From assembly GCA_031290815.1 (NCBI GenBank), contig JAISLO010000123.1, positions 1 through 34,135 on the forward strand: DNA of 34,135 bases, given 5' to 3'. Of the stretch, positions 24,525-32,876 are shown piece by piece (position 1 is the stretch's first letter; each line of letters opens with the position of its first letter). The translations under genes and the position numbers were made by a program. The notes under the pieces were generated by a model that was not told where the DNA came from, did no database searches, and saw only the letters and a program-made list of their open reading frames with translations. The stretch comes from Synergistaceae bacterium. Lineage in GTDB: Bacteria; Synergistota; Synergistia; Synergistales; Synergistaceae.

Positions 24525-25511
24525 ATGATCATAAGGCCGAGGAGGCTTCGCCGAAACAAGGCGGTTCGCGCCATGACGTGCGAAACGAGGTTATCAGCAT
24601 CCATGTTCGTGTACCCCATGTTCGTCAAGGAGGGGCGCGGCATAGAGGAGGAGATACCGGCCATGCCGGGGCAGAGACGGTTCAGCGCGGACCGTCTGCC
24701 GTATGCCGTGGAACGGGTGGTCTCCGCTGGAGTGAACGCCGTACTTCTCTTCGGCCTGCCGGAGAAGAAGGACTTCCTCGGCAGCGAGGCGTACAACGAC
24801 GACGGTGTCATCCCCAAGGCTCTGAATGAGTTGAAACGGCATTTCCCCGAATTGCTCTGCATTACGGACGTATGCCTCTGCGAGTACACGGATCACGGGC
24901 ACTGCGGGTGTCCGAGGGGCGAGGATGGATACGTGGACAACGACGCTACCCTTCCCCTGCTGGCTAAGGCCGCCTTGAGCCACGCGAGGGCTGGAGCGGA
25001 CATCGTCGCGCCGTCCGACATGATGGACGGCAGGGTCGAGGCGATACGCGCCGCGCTGGACGAGGGCGGCCACGTGGACACGGCGGTGATGTCATACTCA
25101 GTGAAGTACGCGTCGGCGTTCTACGGCCCGTTCAGGGAGGCGGCCGGCTCGACTCCGGCGTTCGGAGACAGGAGGACGTACCAGATGGACCCGCGCAACA
25201 GGCGGGAGGCCCTGCGCGAGATCGAACTCGACGTCGAGGAGGGCGCTGACATCGTGATGGTCAAACCAGGGCTTCCTTATCTCGACATACTGAGCACCGT
25301 GAAGGACATAAGCCCGGTGCCGGTCGGGGCGTACTGCGTGAGCGGCGAATACTCCATGATAAAGGCCGCGTCGGAGAGGGGCTGGATAGACGAGCGAAGG
25401 GTCGTATGCGAGGCGGCGTTCTCCCTCGCGCGCGCCGGAGCGGACATAATCATAACTTATCACGCGCCCGAGCTCGCAGGGTGGCTGTCGAGGGGCGAGA
25501 TCGAGTTTTGA
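24525..25511 (+). CDS. hemB: Porphobilinogen synthase (5-aminolevulinate dehydratase) HemB
   Basis: A 328-residue enzyme that condenses two 5-aminolevulinates into porphobilinogen, which feeds HemC upstream. The active-site lysines are Lys194 (YSVKYAS) and Lys247 (VMVKPG), at nearly the same numbers as in the E. coli enzyme. The zinc cysteines are Cys117, Cys119 and Cys127 in CLCEYTDHGHCG, so it is the Zn-dependent type. GGGAGG lies 8 bases before the ATG. An 86-base AT-rich gap precedes it, the only sizeable gap in the operon. It contains TATAAC-like sequence that may be an internal promoter. Confidence 0.96.
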   Translation: MIIRPRRLRRNKAVRAMTCETRLSASMFVYPMFVKEGRGIEEEIPAMPGQRRFSADRLPYAVERVVSAGVNAVLLFGLPEKKDFLGSEAYNDDGVIPKALNELKRHFPELLCITDVCLCEYTDHGHCGCPRGEDGYVDNDATLPLLAKAALSHARAGADIVAPSDMMDGRVEAIRAALDEGGHVDTAVMSYSVKYASAFYGPFREAAGSTPAFGDRRTYQMDPRNRREALREIELDVEEGADIVMVKPGLPYLDILSTVKDISPVPVGAYCVSGEYSMIKAASERGWIDERRVVCEAAFSLARAGADIIITYHAPELAGWLSRGEIEF

Positions 25512-26485
25512 TCTCGGCCCCGGTCTGCGCGATAGTATCCGCCGTGCTCCTCGACGCCGTTCTCGGGGACCCTCCCGCCGCGCCGCACCCGGTCCGGCTG
25601 ATAGGGGCGCTGATATCGTTCATCGAGGCAAGGATCTATCGGAAGGACAGCAGGCTCAGGGGAGCCATTTTGGCGGTGTCGGTGATCGCGCTCGTTTCCG
25701 CTGCCGTTCAGGGGGCGTTCCTCGTTCTATCATACTCGCCGCTGTTGTCCGGCGTCCTCGAGGTATATCTGCTTTATGCCGCGCTTGCCTGGCGTTCGCT
25801 AAAGGACGAGTCGCTTCCTGTGGCGATCCTCCTTTGGAGGGGCGACATAAACGGAGGAAGGCGGGCCCTCTCCCGGATAGTCGGCAGGGACACGGACGAG
25901 CTGGGCGAGGCCGAGATGGTCAGGGCGACTGTGGAGACTGTGGGCGAGAACGCGATCGACGGGATATTCTCCGTCCTCTTTTACATGACGCTGGGGCTTT
26001 TCGCGGGGTATCCGGCGCTGTTCGCCTGGATATTCAAGGCCGTAAGCACGATGGACTCCATGATCGGTTATCGGAACGACCGTTACCTCAGCTTCGGATG
26101 GTTCGCGGCCAGGTGCGATGACGCGCTCAACTTCATCCCGGCGAGGCTCGGCACGGTGTTTCTTCTGATAGGCGGGGCGGCCTGCGGGCTGAGGGTTGAC
26201 GCGAAGACAGCAGCCGGGGTGCTGAGGGACAGGCTGAAACACCCCAGCCCGAACAGCGCGCACGGCGAGAGCGCAATGGCGTGGCTGCTCGGAATATCGC
26301 TGGGCGGAGAGAGCAGATACGGAGGCGTGACCGCGCAAAAGCCGGTCATCGGCGCCGGCGGGCGGACGCCGGCGCCCGAGGACATCATAGCATCCCACGG
26401 GGTGGTGGACCGCGGCGTCTGTGCGTATGTTCTGGCGCTGGCGGCGGGGGATGTTTTGCTGTCCATGATAACGGGAGGGGGATGA
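25508..26485 (+). CDS. cbiB: Adenosylcobinamide-phosphate synthase CbiB
   Basis: A 325-residue integral membrane protein that attaches the aminopropanol (phosphate) arm to the corrin ring. Signatures: LLDAVLGDPPAAPHPVRLIG near the N-terminus, VETVGENAIDGIFSVLFY in the middle, STMDSMIGYRNDRYLSFGW, and HPSPNSAHGESAMAWLLG. The TTG at 25508 overlaps the hemB stop (TTGA) and gives an N-terminus of normal length for the family; no ATG occurs near. It is followed by cobD, which makes the aminopropanol phosphate it uses. Confidence 0.94.
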   Translation: MISAPVCAIVSAVLLDAVLGDPPAAPHPVRLIGALISFIEARIYRKDSRLRGAILAVSVIALVSAAVQGAFLVLSYSPLLSGVLEVYLLYAALAWRSLKDESLPVAILLWRGDINGGRRALSRIVGRDTDELGEAEMVRATVETVGENAIDGIFSVLFYMTLGLFAGYPALFAWIFKAVSTMDSMIGYRNDRYLSFGWFAARCDDALNFIPARLGTVFLLIGGAACGLRVDAKTAAGVLRDRLKHPSPNSAHGESAMAWLLGISLGGESRYGGVTAQKPVIGAGGRTPAPEDIIASHGVVDRGVCAYVLALAAGDVLLSMITGGG

Positions 26486-27504
26486 ACGATATGATTGACA
26501 TGAACATGCCGCCGCACGGGGCAAACCCGGACAAGCTCTACCGGTTCTTTGGGATCGAGATGCCGGAGAGGATTCTGGATTTCAGCGTGAACGCGAACGT
26601 GTTGGAATGGGATGGCAGTTGGGATTTTCCGATAAAGGACAGGTTGTCGAACTACCCCGACGACGAGTGCCTGCGCGTTCGAGAGCTGATCGCGTCCTCG
26701 GAGGGCTGTTCCATAGACAACGTTCTGGTCACGAACGGTTCGAACGAGGGGATTTATCTCATAGCGTCGCACTTCTCCGGCAGGAGGGCGTCGTTCATGG
26801 ACCCGCTCTACTCGGAATATCGCAGGGCGGCCCACGCTTACGGGGTCATAGAGGTTCAAAGCGACAACAGGCCTGACCTGTTCTTCATCTGCAATCCGTG
26901 CAATCCAACGGGGGATTACATCGACGGCCGCGACATGAAAAGGATCGTCAGCTCGCACAGGGAGACGCTGTTTGCCGTCGATGAGGCATACATAGACTTT
27001 CTGCGCCGCGATGAGAAAAAACCGCTGCGTCCGGCGGAACACCCCAATCTGATCATACTGAGGTCATTGACGAAGATATATCACCTGAGCGGGGCCAGGA
27101 TAGGTTATCTGCTGGCGTCCGAGGAGTGGGTCAGGCGGCTCAGGGCCCGTCAGCCCAGTTGGAGCGTAAATTCACTCGCTCAGGCGGCGGCCGTTCGCTT
27201 TCTGGAGGACGGGGATTTCGTCCCGAGGACGAGGTCATTCTACGCAGCCGAGACCCCGCGCTTCATGTCGTCGCTCGCCGCCGCAGGGTTCGAGATGGCT
27301 CCGTCAAAGACGAATTTTTTCATCATACGTGTCCGGGACGACGCTGAGACGATAGCTGCCCTGCTGAGGAGAGGAATAATAGTCAGGCACACCAGAAACT
27401 TCAAGGGGCTCGACGGGAAATGGATCCGCGTCGCCACCCGAACGCCGGAGGACAACGACTGCTTCGTGGAGAGCATCACAGAGGAATCGCGCCGCCGGAG
27501 TTGA
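26482..27504 (+). CDS. cobD: L-threonine-O-3-phosphate decarboxylase CobD (HisC-like fold)
   Basis: A 340-residue PLP enzyme of the HisC-like aminotransferase fold. Motifs are LDFSVNANV (32-40), VTNGSNEGIYL (83-93), CNPCNPTG (137-144), DEAY (167-170), the PLP lysine Lys198 in SLTKIYHLSGARIGYL, and IRVATRTPEDN near the end. It decarboxylates threonine phosphate to aminopropanol phosphate for CbiB. A histidinol-phosphate aminotransferase would look similar, but the FSVNAN opening and the position next to cbiB favour CobD. The ATG overlaps the cbiB stop by four bases, behind GGGAGGGGG. It is the last gene of the corrin operon. Confidence 0.92.
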   Translation: MNDMIDMNMPPHGANPDKLYRFFGIEMPERILDFSVNANVLEWDGSWDFPIKDRLSNYPDDECLRVRELIASSEGCSIDNVLVTNGSNEGIYLIASHFSGRRASFMDPLYSEYRRAAHAYGVIEVQSDNRPDLFFICNPCNPTGDYIDGRDMKRIVSSHRETLFAVDEAYIDFLRRDEKKPLRPAEHPNLIILRSLTKIYHLSGARIGYLLASEEWVRRLRARQPSWSVNSLAQAAAVRFLEDGDFVPRTRSFYAAETPRFMSSLAAAGFEMAPSKTNFFIIRVRDDAETIAALLRRGIIVRHTRNFKGLDGKWIRVATRTPEDNDCFVESITEESRRRS

Positions 27505-27513
27505 GATCGCATG

Positions 27514-27574
27514 GCCCAGCGCCTGTACCGGGAGACAGGAAACGCGACAGCGCGGCTGGGCTGTTACTTTTTAT
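27514..27574 (+). terminator. Terminator of the corrin operon
   Basis: GCCCAGC (27514-27520) pairs with GCTGGGC (27555-27561), with an inner CCTGT/ACAGG hairpin (27522-27539). TGTTACTTTTTAT follows. It lies between the convergent cobD and the MBL-fold gene, whose stop codon falls in the T-rich tail. Confidence 0.7.
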
Positions 27575-28502
27575 CCCTGCCCACATCCTCGAAATAGCGC
27601 AGGATGCCCCTCACGCTGTTTCCGATGAAGATCAGCTCGCGCTCCCTTATGTCCTGGGGCAGGCTCGAATACCCGCTCAGAAGTTCATCCCGGGACAGCA
27701 GACTGTCGATGATGGCGTCCTCCGGCTGTTCCCTCATTTGAAAGATATGCGACATCCACTCGTCGAGCTGTTCCTGTGCCTTGGATATCATGGTCTTTGG
27801 CGTGTTCGAAACTCCCCAGTGCGCGTAGCAGAATATCTCGTCGCCTCGGACGGCCTGAGCGATCTTCGCGATCGACGCCTGCGCCGTGTCTCCGCCGAAT
27901 TTCGTCGGCGTCGCCGGCCTGAGGTATGTCTCCCCAAAGGGAGAAGCAACGTGATAATAGATTCCGCCAGCCTCGCCGACGAAAAACAGCCTTTTGTCCC
28001 CGAGCGGAGCTATGAAGGATATGTGATGAGGCGAGTGTCCGGGGGTTTCGAAAACCTCGACGCCGGACAGCTTGCTGCACTCCACGAGCCGGGACGGGTC
28101 CAGCGGGGACGGCTCTCCGTACATCTCGGCCACGTCTCCAAGGACCTCCAGGGATGACCTCCAGAGTTTGCCGGGATCGATGAGATGTTTCGCGGCCTTT
28201 GGGTGAGCGGACACGACTGCGTTTTTATTACGTTCGCAGAACTGCCCGATGCCGCCGGAGTGATCCAGGTGGATATGAGTCAATATGACCAGGTCCACGC
28301 CGTCCGTGACGCCGGAGAGTTTATCCAACAGCAGGGGAATCGTGCTCGCGGGCCCAGGATCGACCAGAATCCGCCGCCCCGCAGCATCGATGAAAAACCA
28401 CGCGGATATGAAATTGCGGAACCCGGTCTTTGGCTGCGGGAGGTCAAACAGGCTCAGTCCCTCCGGCAGTTCGTCGTATACGTAGTCAAACACCCCTGTC
28501 AT
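27564..28502 (-). CDS. Metallo-beta-lactamase-fold hydrolase
   Basis: A 312-residue cytoplasmic protein with the metal-binding motif THIHLDH (His76, His78, Asp80, His81), preceded by ILVDPGP and followed by ETPGHSPHH, FFVGEAGG and CYAHWG, which supply the remaining ligands. It is most like the broad MBL-fold group related to glyoxalase II and thiolesterases; the substrate is unknown. The C-terminal 60 residues look helical. I chose ATG 28502, whose first bases overlap the stop of a small upstream ORF (ATGA). A GTG at 28589 in the same frame would add 29 residues but sits one base after the AGGAGG and reads through the small ORF in another phase. Confidence 0.85.
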   Translation of the reverse strand: MTGVFDYVYDELPEGLSLFDLPQPKTGFRNFISAWFFIDAAGRRILVDPGPASTIPLLLDKLSGVTDGVDLVILTHIHLDHSGGIGQFCERNKNAVVSAHPKAAKHLIDPGKLWRSSLEVLGDVAEMYGEPSPLDPSRLVECSKLSGVEVFETPGHSPHHISFIAPLGDKRLFFVGEAGGIYYHVASPFGETYLRPATPTKFGGDTAQASIAKIAQAVRGDEIFCYAHWGVSNTPKTMISKAQEQLDEWMSHIFQMREQPEDAIIDSLLSRDELLSGYSSLPQDIRERELIFIGNSVRGILRYFEDVGRDKK

Positions 28503-28582
28503 TGGAGTATTTCGCCCTCTGACAACCCAGTGTACTTCATCGCAATCAACCCGGCAGCTTCCTTCACCCAAATCTCCGTCAT
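28499..28582 (-). CDS. 27-residue small ORF coupled to the MBL-fold gene
   Basis: ATG 28582 has AGGAGG 8 bases upstream, the best ribosome-binding site in the neighbourhood. The frame runs 27 codons (beginning MTEIWVKEAAGLIAM and ending EGEILQ) and stops in ATGA at the start of the MBL-fold gene. That gene has no good Shine-Dalgarno of its own, so its translation probably depends on ribosomes finishing this ORF. The peptide could be a leader, a small protein, or the N-terminal part of the MBL protein cut off by a frameshift. No family was recognised. Confidence 0.5.
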   Translation of the reverse strand: MTEIWVKEAAGLIAMKYTGLSEGEILQ

Positions 28583-28611
28583 ATTCCACTCCTCCTTGCT
28601 TTCATGCGTGA

Positions 28612-28640
28612 ATATTAACTGACATCTCGTCCCCGATCAA
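28612..28640 (-). promoter_or_regulatory. Candidate promoter for the small ORF and MBL-fold gene
   Basis: On the reverse strand TTGATC (28635-28640) is followed after 17 bases by TAATAT (28612-28617), 30 bases ahead of the small ORF. A TATAAT also occurs slightly upstream within repeated ATTTCGA motifs (about 28645-28670). Confidence 0.5.
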
Positions 28641-28707
28641 GAGAAATTATATTTCGAAATATTTCGAGGACAGCGGCGCAGCCTTGAAAAACGGTCAACG
28701 TGAATGG

Positions 28708-28736
28708 TTGACTTGGAACTAGGTCCCGCGTATAAT
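28708..28736 (+). promoter_or_regulatory. Promoter of tRNA-Leu
   Basis: TTGACT (28708-28713) and TATAAT (28731-28736) are separated by 17 bases and end 11 bases before the tRNA gene, an almost consensus promoter. An inverted repeat GTCAAC/GTTGAC (28694-28699 with 28707-28712) overlaps the -35. The GC-rich GGTCCCGCG before the -10 lies within the spacer. Confidence 0.85.
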
Positions 28737-28747
28737 TTCAACTTAGT

Positions 28748-28832
28748 GCCGAGGTGGTGGAAATGGTAGACACGCACGTTTGAGGGGCGTGTGGAGTAAT
28801 CCGTACGAGTTCAAGTCTCGTCCTCGGCACCA
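28748..28832 (+). tRNA. tRNA-Leu (GAG anticodon)
   Basis: A class II tRNA with acceptor stem GCCGAGG/CCTCGGC, discriminator A and encoded CCA. The D-arm is of the GTGGAAATGGTAGACAC type. The anticodon stem is CACGT/GCGTG around the loop TTGAGGG, with anticodon GAG at 28782-28784, reading CUC and CUU. A long variable arm (GGAGTAATCC) and the T-loop GTTCAAGTC complete it. The leucine identity rests on the anticodon, the long variable arm and the A discriminator. Confidence 0.97.
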
Positions 28833-28870
28833 TTTCTTAAAACAAGACAATCCAAGAAAGTCTAAAAACC

Positions 28871-28890
28871 CCGTCCAAGACGGTTTTTTT
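28871..28890 (+). terminator. Intrinsic terminator after tRNA-Leu
   Basis: CCGTC (28871-28875) pairs with GACGG (28879-28883) across a CAA loop, followed directly by seven T. It is 38 bases after the tRNA. Confidence 0.9.
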
Positions 28891-29392
28891 GCTTTGTCGA
28901 TATCCAAGCCGATATACCTCGATATGCTAAAATAACTCATCTTTCGCACATAGAAAATGGCACTTATGCCTTGATAAACCTACATTGACAACAAGTAAAA
29001 AGCAAAATGAGGGATGTTTTGGTGAAATTGACTTACATCCATATTAACGCTGAAATAAAACCTATAAAAAAATATAGCGTGAATTAGTTCAAATTCCCTT
29101 AATTACGATTATTAACCTCTCAATTATTAAGTACTTAATACGAGTGACAACTTTCTTAAATAATGATAATATACATCCGATCTTGATTAAATATGCTCAG
29201 TAACTTTTGATCCTGCAAAAAGCAGCATTATACATAATCCTAAAACGAAAGGGAGGTTGTAGCGAGCGCCCGTTAGGACGACGGCATGTCCGGACTTGAA
29301 CGAGTGTGCGGGCGGTCTGTGCGCGGGCAGTGTGAGAAGCGGTTTGTTACTCTGGTTATTTTGCAACACACATCTGGAGGTGACAATAGCAA
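28891..29392. other. AT-rich intergenic region ahead of the DASS transporter
   Basis: About 500 bases without a credible gene, AT-rich to about 29245 and then GC-rich for a transcribed-leader-like stretch. It contains the candidate promoter at 29207-29234 and ends in the GGAGGTG ribosome-binding site of the transporter. No riboswitch consensus was recognised. Confidence 0.6.
29207..29234 (+). promoter_or_regulatory. Candidate promoter of the DASS transporter gene
   Basis: TTGATC (29207-29212) and TATACA (29229-29234) with a 16-base spacer that itself contains CTGC-AAAAA-GCAG. It leaves a leader of about 150 bases. Confidence 0.45.
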
Positions 29393-30793
29393 ATGAAGAA
29401 AAAAATTTTTATTCTTTTGAGCGTAACGGTTTTTGTAGTTTTGTTTGCCGCTGTTGCGGCGTTTGCCGCCGAAGCCGCCGAACAGGAGATCGACACTACG
29501 AAGGCATACATAACCTTGGGCGTTCTGCTTGCGGCAGCCGTGCTCTTCTTCACCGAAGTCGTACCTCTCCCCATTACCGCTGTGCTGGTTCCTGTGGCAT
29601 TGACCATGACCGGGGTCATAAAAGCCGGTCCGGCCTTCGCCAACTGGGGCGACACAACCGTCATTCTCTTTATGGCCATGTTCATTGTGGGCGAAGCGAT
29701 ATTCAAGACCGGTTTTGCCGACAAGGTCGGAGAGACCACGATGAGGCTCTCCGGAGGAAACCAGTGGAAATTGCTGGTGTTCACCACAATAGTGATCGGC
29801 GCGATGTCCTCGGTGTTGTCGAACACGGGAACTGTCGCCGTGACCATGCCGATGGTCATAGCCATGTGCCGCTCGTCGAACATAGCGCCCAGCAAGCTGC
29901 TCATACCGGCGGCGTTCGCGTCATCCCTGGGCGGAACCATAACCCTGATAGGAACTCCCCCGAACGGGATAGTGAACGCCATGCTCAAGGCGGCGGCTGA
30001 AACGGCCCCCGAGGGAATGATAATCCGTCAATTTGGTTTCTTCGAATTTGGAAAGATGGGCGTGCTCCTGCTGATCATGGGCGTGTTGTATTACGCGTTG
30101 ATCGGACATCGCTTCCTCATCGACACGTCGAAGCGCGAGAAGGCTACCCGAGAGGTTGAGGACGAGGAGGCTAGCGCCGCGGTCGCCTCCGCGAAGGCCA
30201 AGCGCCGCACCGAAAAGATGCTGTATTCAGTCGCGATCTTCATATTCGTCGTCGTGATCATGGTGACGGAGGTCATGCCGCTCCACGTCGCGGCGATGTT
30301 CGGCGTCTGTCTCGTGGTCGTCTCGGGATGTCTCACGATGAAGGAAGCTTTCGAGGCTGTGGATTGGCAGACGATATGGCTCTTTGCTGGAATGCTCTCG
30401 ATGAGCACGGCAATGTCCCAGTCCGGCGCAGCCAAGCTGATAGCTCAGACGATAGTGTCTCAGGTGAGCAGTCCGATTGCCATCCTGGCCGTGGTGTGCC
30501 TCATCACGGCGTTGCTGACCAACTTCATGTCCAACACCGCGACCTCCGCGTTGATGGGGCCGCTCGCCATTCCTCTCGCAATATCGACCGGGATAAACCC
30601 GATGCCTCTCGCGATGGGTATCGCGCTGTCGGCGTCCTGCTGCTTCCTGACGCCGATCGCCACTCCTCCCAACACGATAGTATTCGGTCCCGGAAACTAC
30701 AGTTTCGTCGACTACGTGAAGACAGGCTGGCCGCTCCAGCTGATGTCCTTCATAATGTGCGTGGTGCTGATCCCGATATTCTGGCCGCTGTAG
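29393..30793 (+). CDS. DASS/SLC13-family anion transporter
   Basis: A 466-residue inner-membrane transporter with 11 or more hydrophobic segments. The two hairpin signature motifs of the family are present: SNTGT (143-147) and SNTAT (380-384), each followed by a proline-containing stretch (GTPPNG at 187-192; PIATPPNT near the end). Members move dicarboxylates, citrate or sulfate, usually with sodium. The N-terminus (MKKK, hydrophobic core, AFAAEAAEQE) looks like a cleavable signal peptide before the first real helix, which is unusual. A charged cytoplasmic loop with many Glu, Ala and Lys lies at about 246-275. GGAGGTG precedes the ATG. It appears to be a single-gene unit. Confidence 0.88.
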   Translation: MKKKIFILLSVTVFVVLFAAVAAFAAEAAEQEIDTTKAYITLGVLLAAAVLFFTEVVPLPITAVLVPVALTMTGVIKAGPAFANWGDTTVILFMAMFIVGEAIFKTGFADKVGETTMRLSGGNQWKLLVFTTIVIGAMSSVLSNTGTVAVTMPMVIAMCRSSNIAPSKLLIPAAFASSLGGTITLIGTPPNGIVNAMLKAAAETAPEGMIIRQFGFFEFGKMGVLLLIMGVLYYALIGHRFLIDTSKREKATREVEDEEASAAVASAKAKRRTEKMLYSVAIFIFVVVIMVTEVMPLHVAAMFGVCLVVVSGCLTMKEAFEAVDWQTIWLFAGMLSMSTAMSQSGAAKLIAQTIVSQVSSPIAILAVVCLITALLTNFMSNTATSALMGPLAIPLAISTGINPMPLAMGIALSASCCFLTPIATPPNTIVFGPGNYSFVDYVKTGWPLQLMSFIMCVVLIPIFWPL

Positions 30794-30812
30794 AATAAAT
30801 CCCATACGAAAC

Positions 30813-30858
30813 ATCAGCGCCCGGCCGCGGACACAACATGCGGCCGGGCGCTGATTTA
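30813..30858. terminator. Perfect 16-bp hairpin between convergent genes
   Basis: ATCAGCGCCCGGCCGC (30813-30828) and its exact complement (30840-30855) enclose an 11-base loop. TTTATA follows on the + strand. It ends the DASS gene and, being symmetric, can also act on transcripts from the opposite side, although there the T-run is poor. Confidence 0.75.
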
Positions 30859-30932
30859 TACCAATGTGTGCCGGATTTCTGAGGTGAAGGTTATCGGCCT
30901 ATATCCGTTTCTTTCTGGACGGAACCTTCCCG

Positions 30933-32849
30933 TTAAATATGATAGCCAACGTTGTACGCTTGTTTCATATCCTTGAAAGCGTTGCCTGGCGTGTCTGCGT
31001 CGCCGATAACTATGCAGGAAATTCCCTTGTCTTTCAGAGATTGAGCCACAGAGTTGTCTGGTGTTACTCCTGCGGCGAGGACAACGTTGTCGATATTTTC
31101 CATGGTTAGTTTTTGGCCGCCTTTTTCGTATATGACTCTATTGCCTTCAATCGACAACACTTTTGCTCCTGTCACAATGTTCACATTCTTGTGTTTCAGC
31201 TCTTCAAAAAGGAAGAAATTCGCGATGGGCTCTCCGTCTTTCGCAACTGTGTCCAACATCTCTAGCACCGTCACTTCCTTCGAATATGTACCAAGGAACG
31301 AAGCTGTCTCGCAGCCAACCTGCCCGCCGCCCAATACGACGACATTACGGCCTGCGTCTTTCTTGCCTGACAGGAGTTCCGACGCCAGAACCACTTTGTC
31401 GGAGTCTATGCCAGGAATTTTTGGAACGATCGGCTTCGAGCCGGTCGCGACGATGACCGCGTCATATCCTTTCGCGTCATCCGGTGAAAACGCGTGGTTC
31501 ATCTTCACTTGGATCCCCAATTTTTCCATTTGCCTCTTCTGCCACCAGATCAAGCTGCCAAGTTCATGTTTTGTCGGAGGAATTGCCGCCAGGAGCCATT
31601 GGCCGCCCAATGTGTCAGTCTTTTCGAAGAGTGTAACAGCGTGTCCCCTGCGGCGGGCCGCGATCGCCGCTTCCATTCCAGAAACGCCGCCGCCCGCGAC
31701 GGCGACTTTTTTCAATACTTTGGCCGTGACGGCGGGATACTCCCCTTCATGGCCGGTCAACGGGTTCGCGAGACATTCGATGCCTTTCACCTGGCCCAGG
31801 TTTCCCTGGCACCCTTGGCGGCAGCTTATGCACTGAATGATGTCGTCGACGTCGCCTCGTTTTGCCTTATTGGGGAATTCTGGATCCGCCAAAGAACCTC
31901 TTCCCATGCCTACTATGTCTGTCTTGCCGCTCGCGATAGCCGCTTCGGCCACAAATGGGTCGACGTACCGCCCAACGCTGATGACTGGAATCGATATGGC
32001 GCTTTTAATTTCCCCCGCAAGGTCTGCCGTGAAAGCTTTCGGGCTGTACGGCGTCGGGCAAATGTAGGAAGAAGTCGTATAGTTGCCCAGCGAAACGTTG
32101 ATGCAATGAATGCCGGCGTTCTCCAGCATCATGGCAAACGCCTTCGTCTCGGCAATAGTCAGACCTCCGATCAGCAGTTCGTCCGCAGACATCCTGAAAA
32201 GGACCGGAAAATCCGGTCCGACGAGCGACTTGACTTCGGCTACGATTTCCAGGGCAAATCTGGCGCGATTATAGATATTGCCGCCGTAAGCGTCGCCACG
32301 TTTGTTAGAAAAAGGCGAAAGGAACTGCTGAATCAGATAGCCATGAGCGCCATGCAGTTCTACCGCGTCGTATCCCGCTTCTTTGGCCCGTCTCGCGGCT
32401 TTGGCGAAGTCGCCGATCACGCCTCTGACCTCAGCAAACGTGAGAGCGTGAGGGATTTCCGCTTCGGTAGGGTCTTTGATGGCGGAAGGAGCAACAATTT
32501 GAACCCCGGATATTTCACTTGAAGTTTGTCTGCCAGCATGGATCAACTGCACGGCGACTTTGCCTCCGTGCTTGTGGACAGCGGCTGTGACTCGCTTATG
32601 GCCTTCAATAAACCTGTCCTCCCTCAGGGATGAGCAAAACTGAAACCCTGTGCCCTGCTGCGATACCGATGTAGCTTCGTTGATGATCAGGCCCCAGCCG
32701 CCTTTCGCGCGCGCTTCCACATAGTCGATATAACGTTCGCTGGTAATGCCGTCCTGTTCGCAGTATACGACCTCCATTGCGACTGTCGATAAACGGTTTT
32801 TCAACTCCAAATTGCCGATTTTTATCGTTTGGAACAAATTCTTGAACAT
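30933..32849 (-). CDS. Old-yellow-enzyme / 2,4-dienoyl-CoA reductase-like FMN, Fe-S, FAD oxidoreductase
   Basis: A 638-residue flavoenzyme of the FadH/BaiCD/BaiH/enoate-reductase type. An N-terminal FMN TIM barrel (about 1-335) has VELHGAHGYLIQQFLSP, where Tyr171 matches the FadH catalytic tyrosine. A [4Fe-4S] site follows: CISCRQGC plus Cys359 (Cys340, 343, 347, 359). The C-terminal FAD and NAD(P)H domains have VAVAGGGVSGMEAA (382-395) and VVVLGGGQVGCETA. Such enzymes reduce or form C=C bonds next to a carbonyl, thioester or carboxylate in anaerobes; substrates range from dienoyl-CoA to steroids and cinnamates. The ATG has GGGGAGGA upstream, 27 bases after the SDR gene. Confidence 0.92.
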   Translation of the reverse strand: MFKNLFQTIKIGNLELKNRLSTVAMEVVYCEQDGITSERYIDYVEARAKGGWGLIINEATSVSQQGTGFQFCSSLREDRFIEGHKRVTAAVHKHGGKVAVQLIHAGRQTSSEISGVQIVAPSAIKDPTEAEIPHALTFAEVRGVIGDFAKAARRAKEAGYDAVELHGAHGYLIQQFLSPFSNKRGDAYGGNIYNRARFALEIVAEVKSLVGPDFPVLFRMSADELLIGGLTIAETKAFAMMLENAGIHCINVSLGNYTTSSYICPTPYSPKAFTADLAGEIKSAISIPVISVGRYVDPFVAEAAIASGKTDIVGMGRGSLADPEFPNKAKRGDVDDIIQCISCRQGCQGNLGQVKGIECLANPLTGHEGEYPAVTAKVLKKVAVAGGGVSGMEAAIAARRRGHAVTLFEKTDTLGGQWLLAAIPPTKHELGSLIWWQKRQMEKLGIQVKMNHAFSPDDAKGYDAVIVATGSKPIVPKIPGIDSDKVVLASELLSGKKDAGRNVVVLGGGQVGCETASFLGTYSKEVTVLEMLDTVAKDGEPIANFFLFEELKHKNVNIVTGAKVLSIEGNRVIYEKGGQKLTMENIDNVVLAAGVTPDNSVAQSLKDKGISCIVIGDADTPGNAFKDMKQAYNVGYHI

Positions 32850-32876
32850 CGATTCTTCCTCCCCACTTCTGAAAAA

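Noticed and set aside
28743..28949. Reverse-strand frame of 68 codons over tRNA-Leu
   Set aside because: It is antisense to the tRNA and its terminator; such frames are a well-known artefact of tRNA genes.
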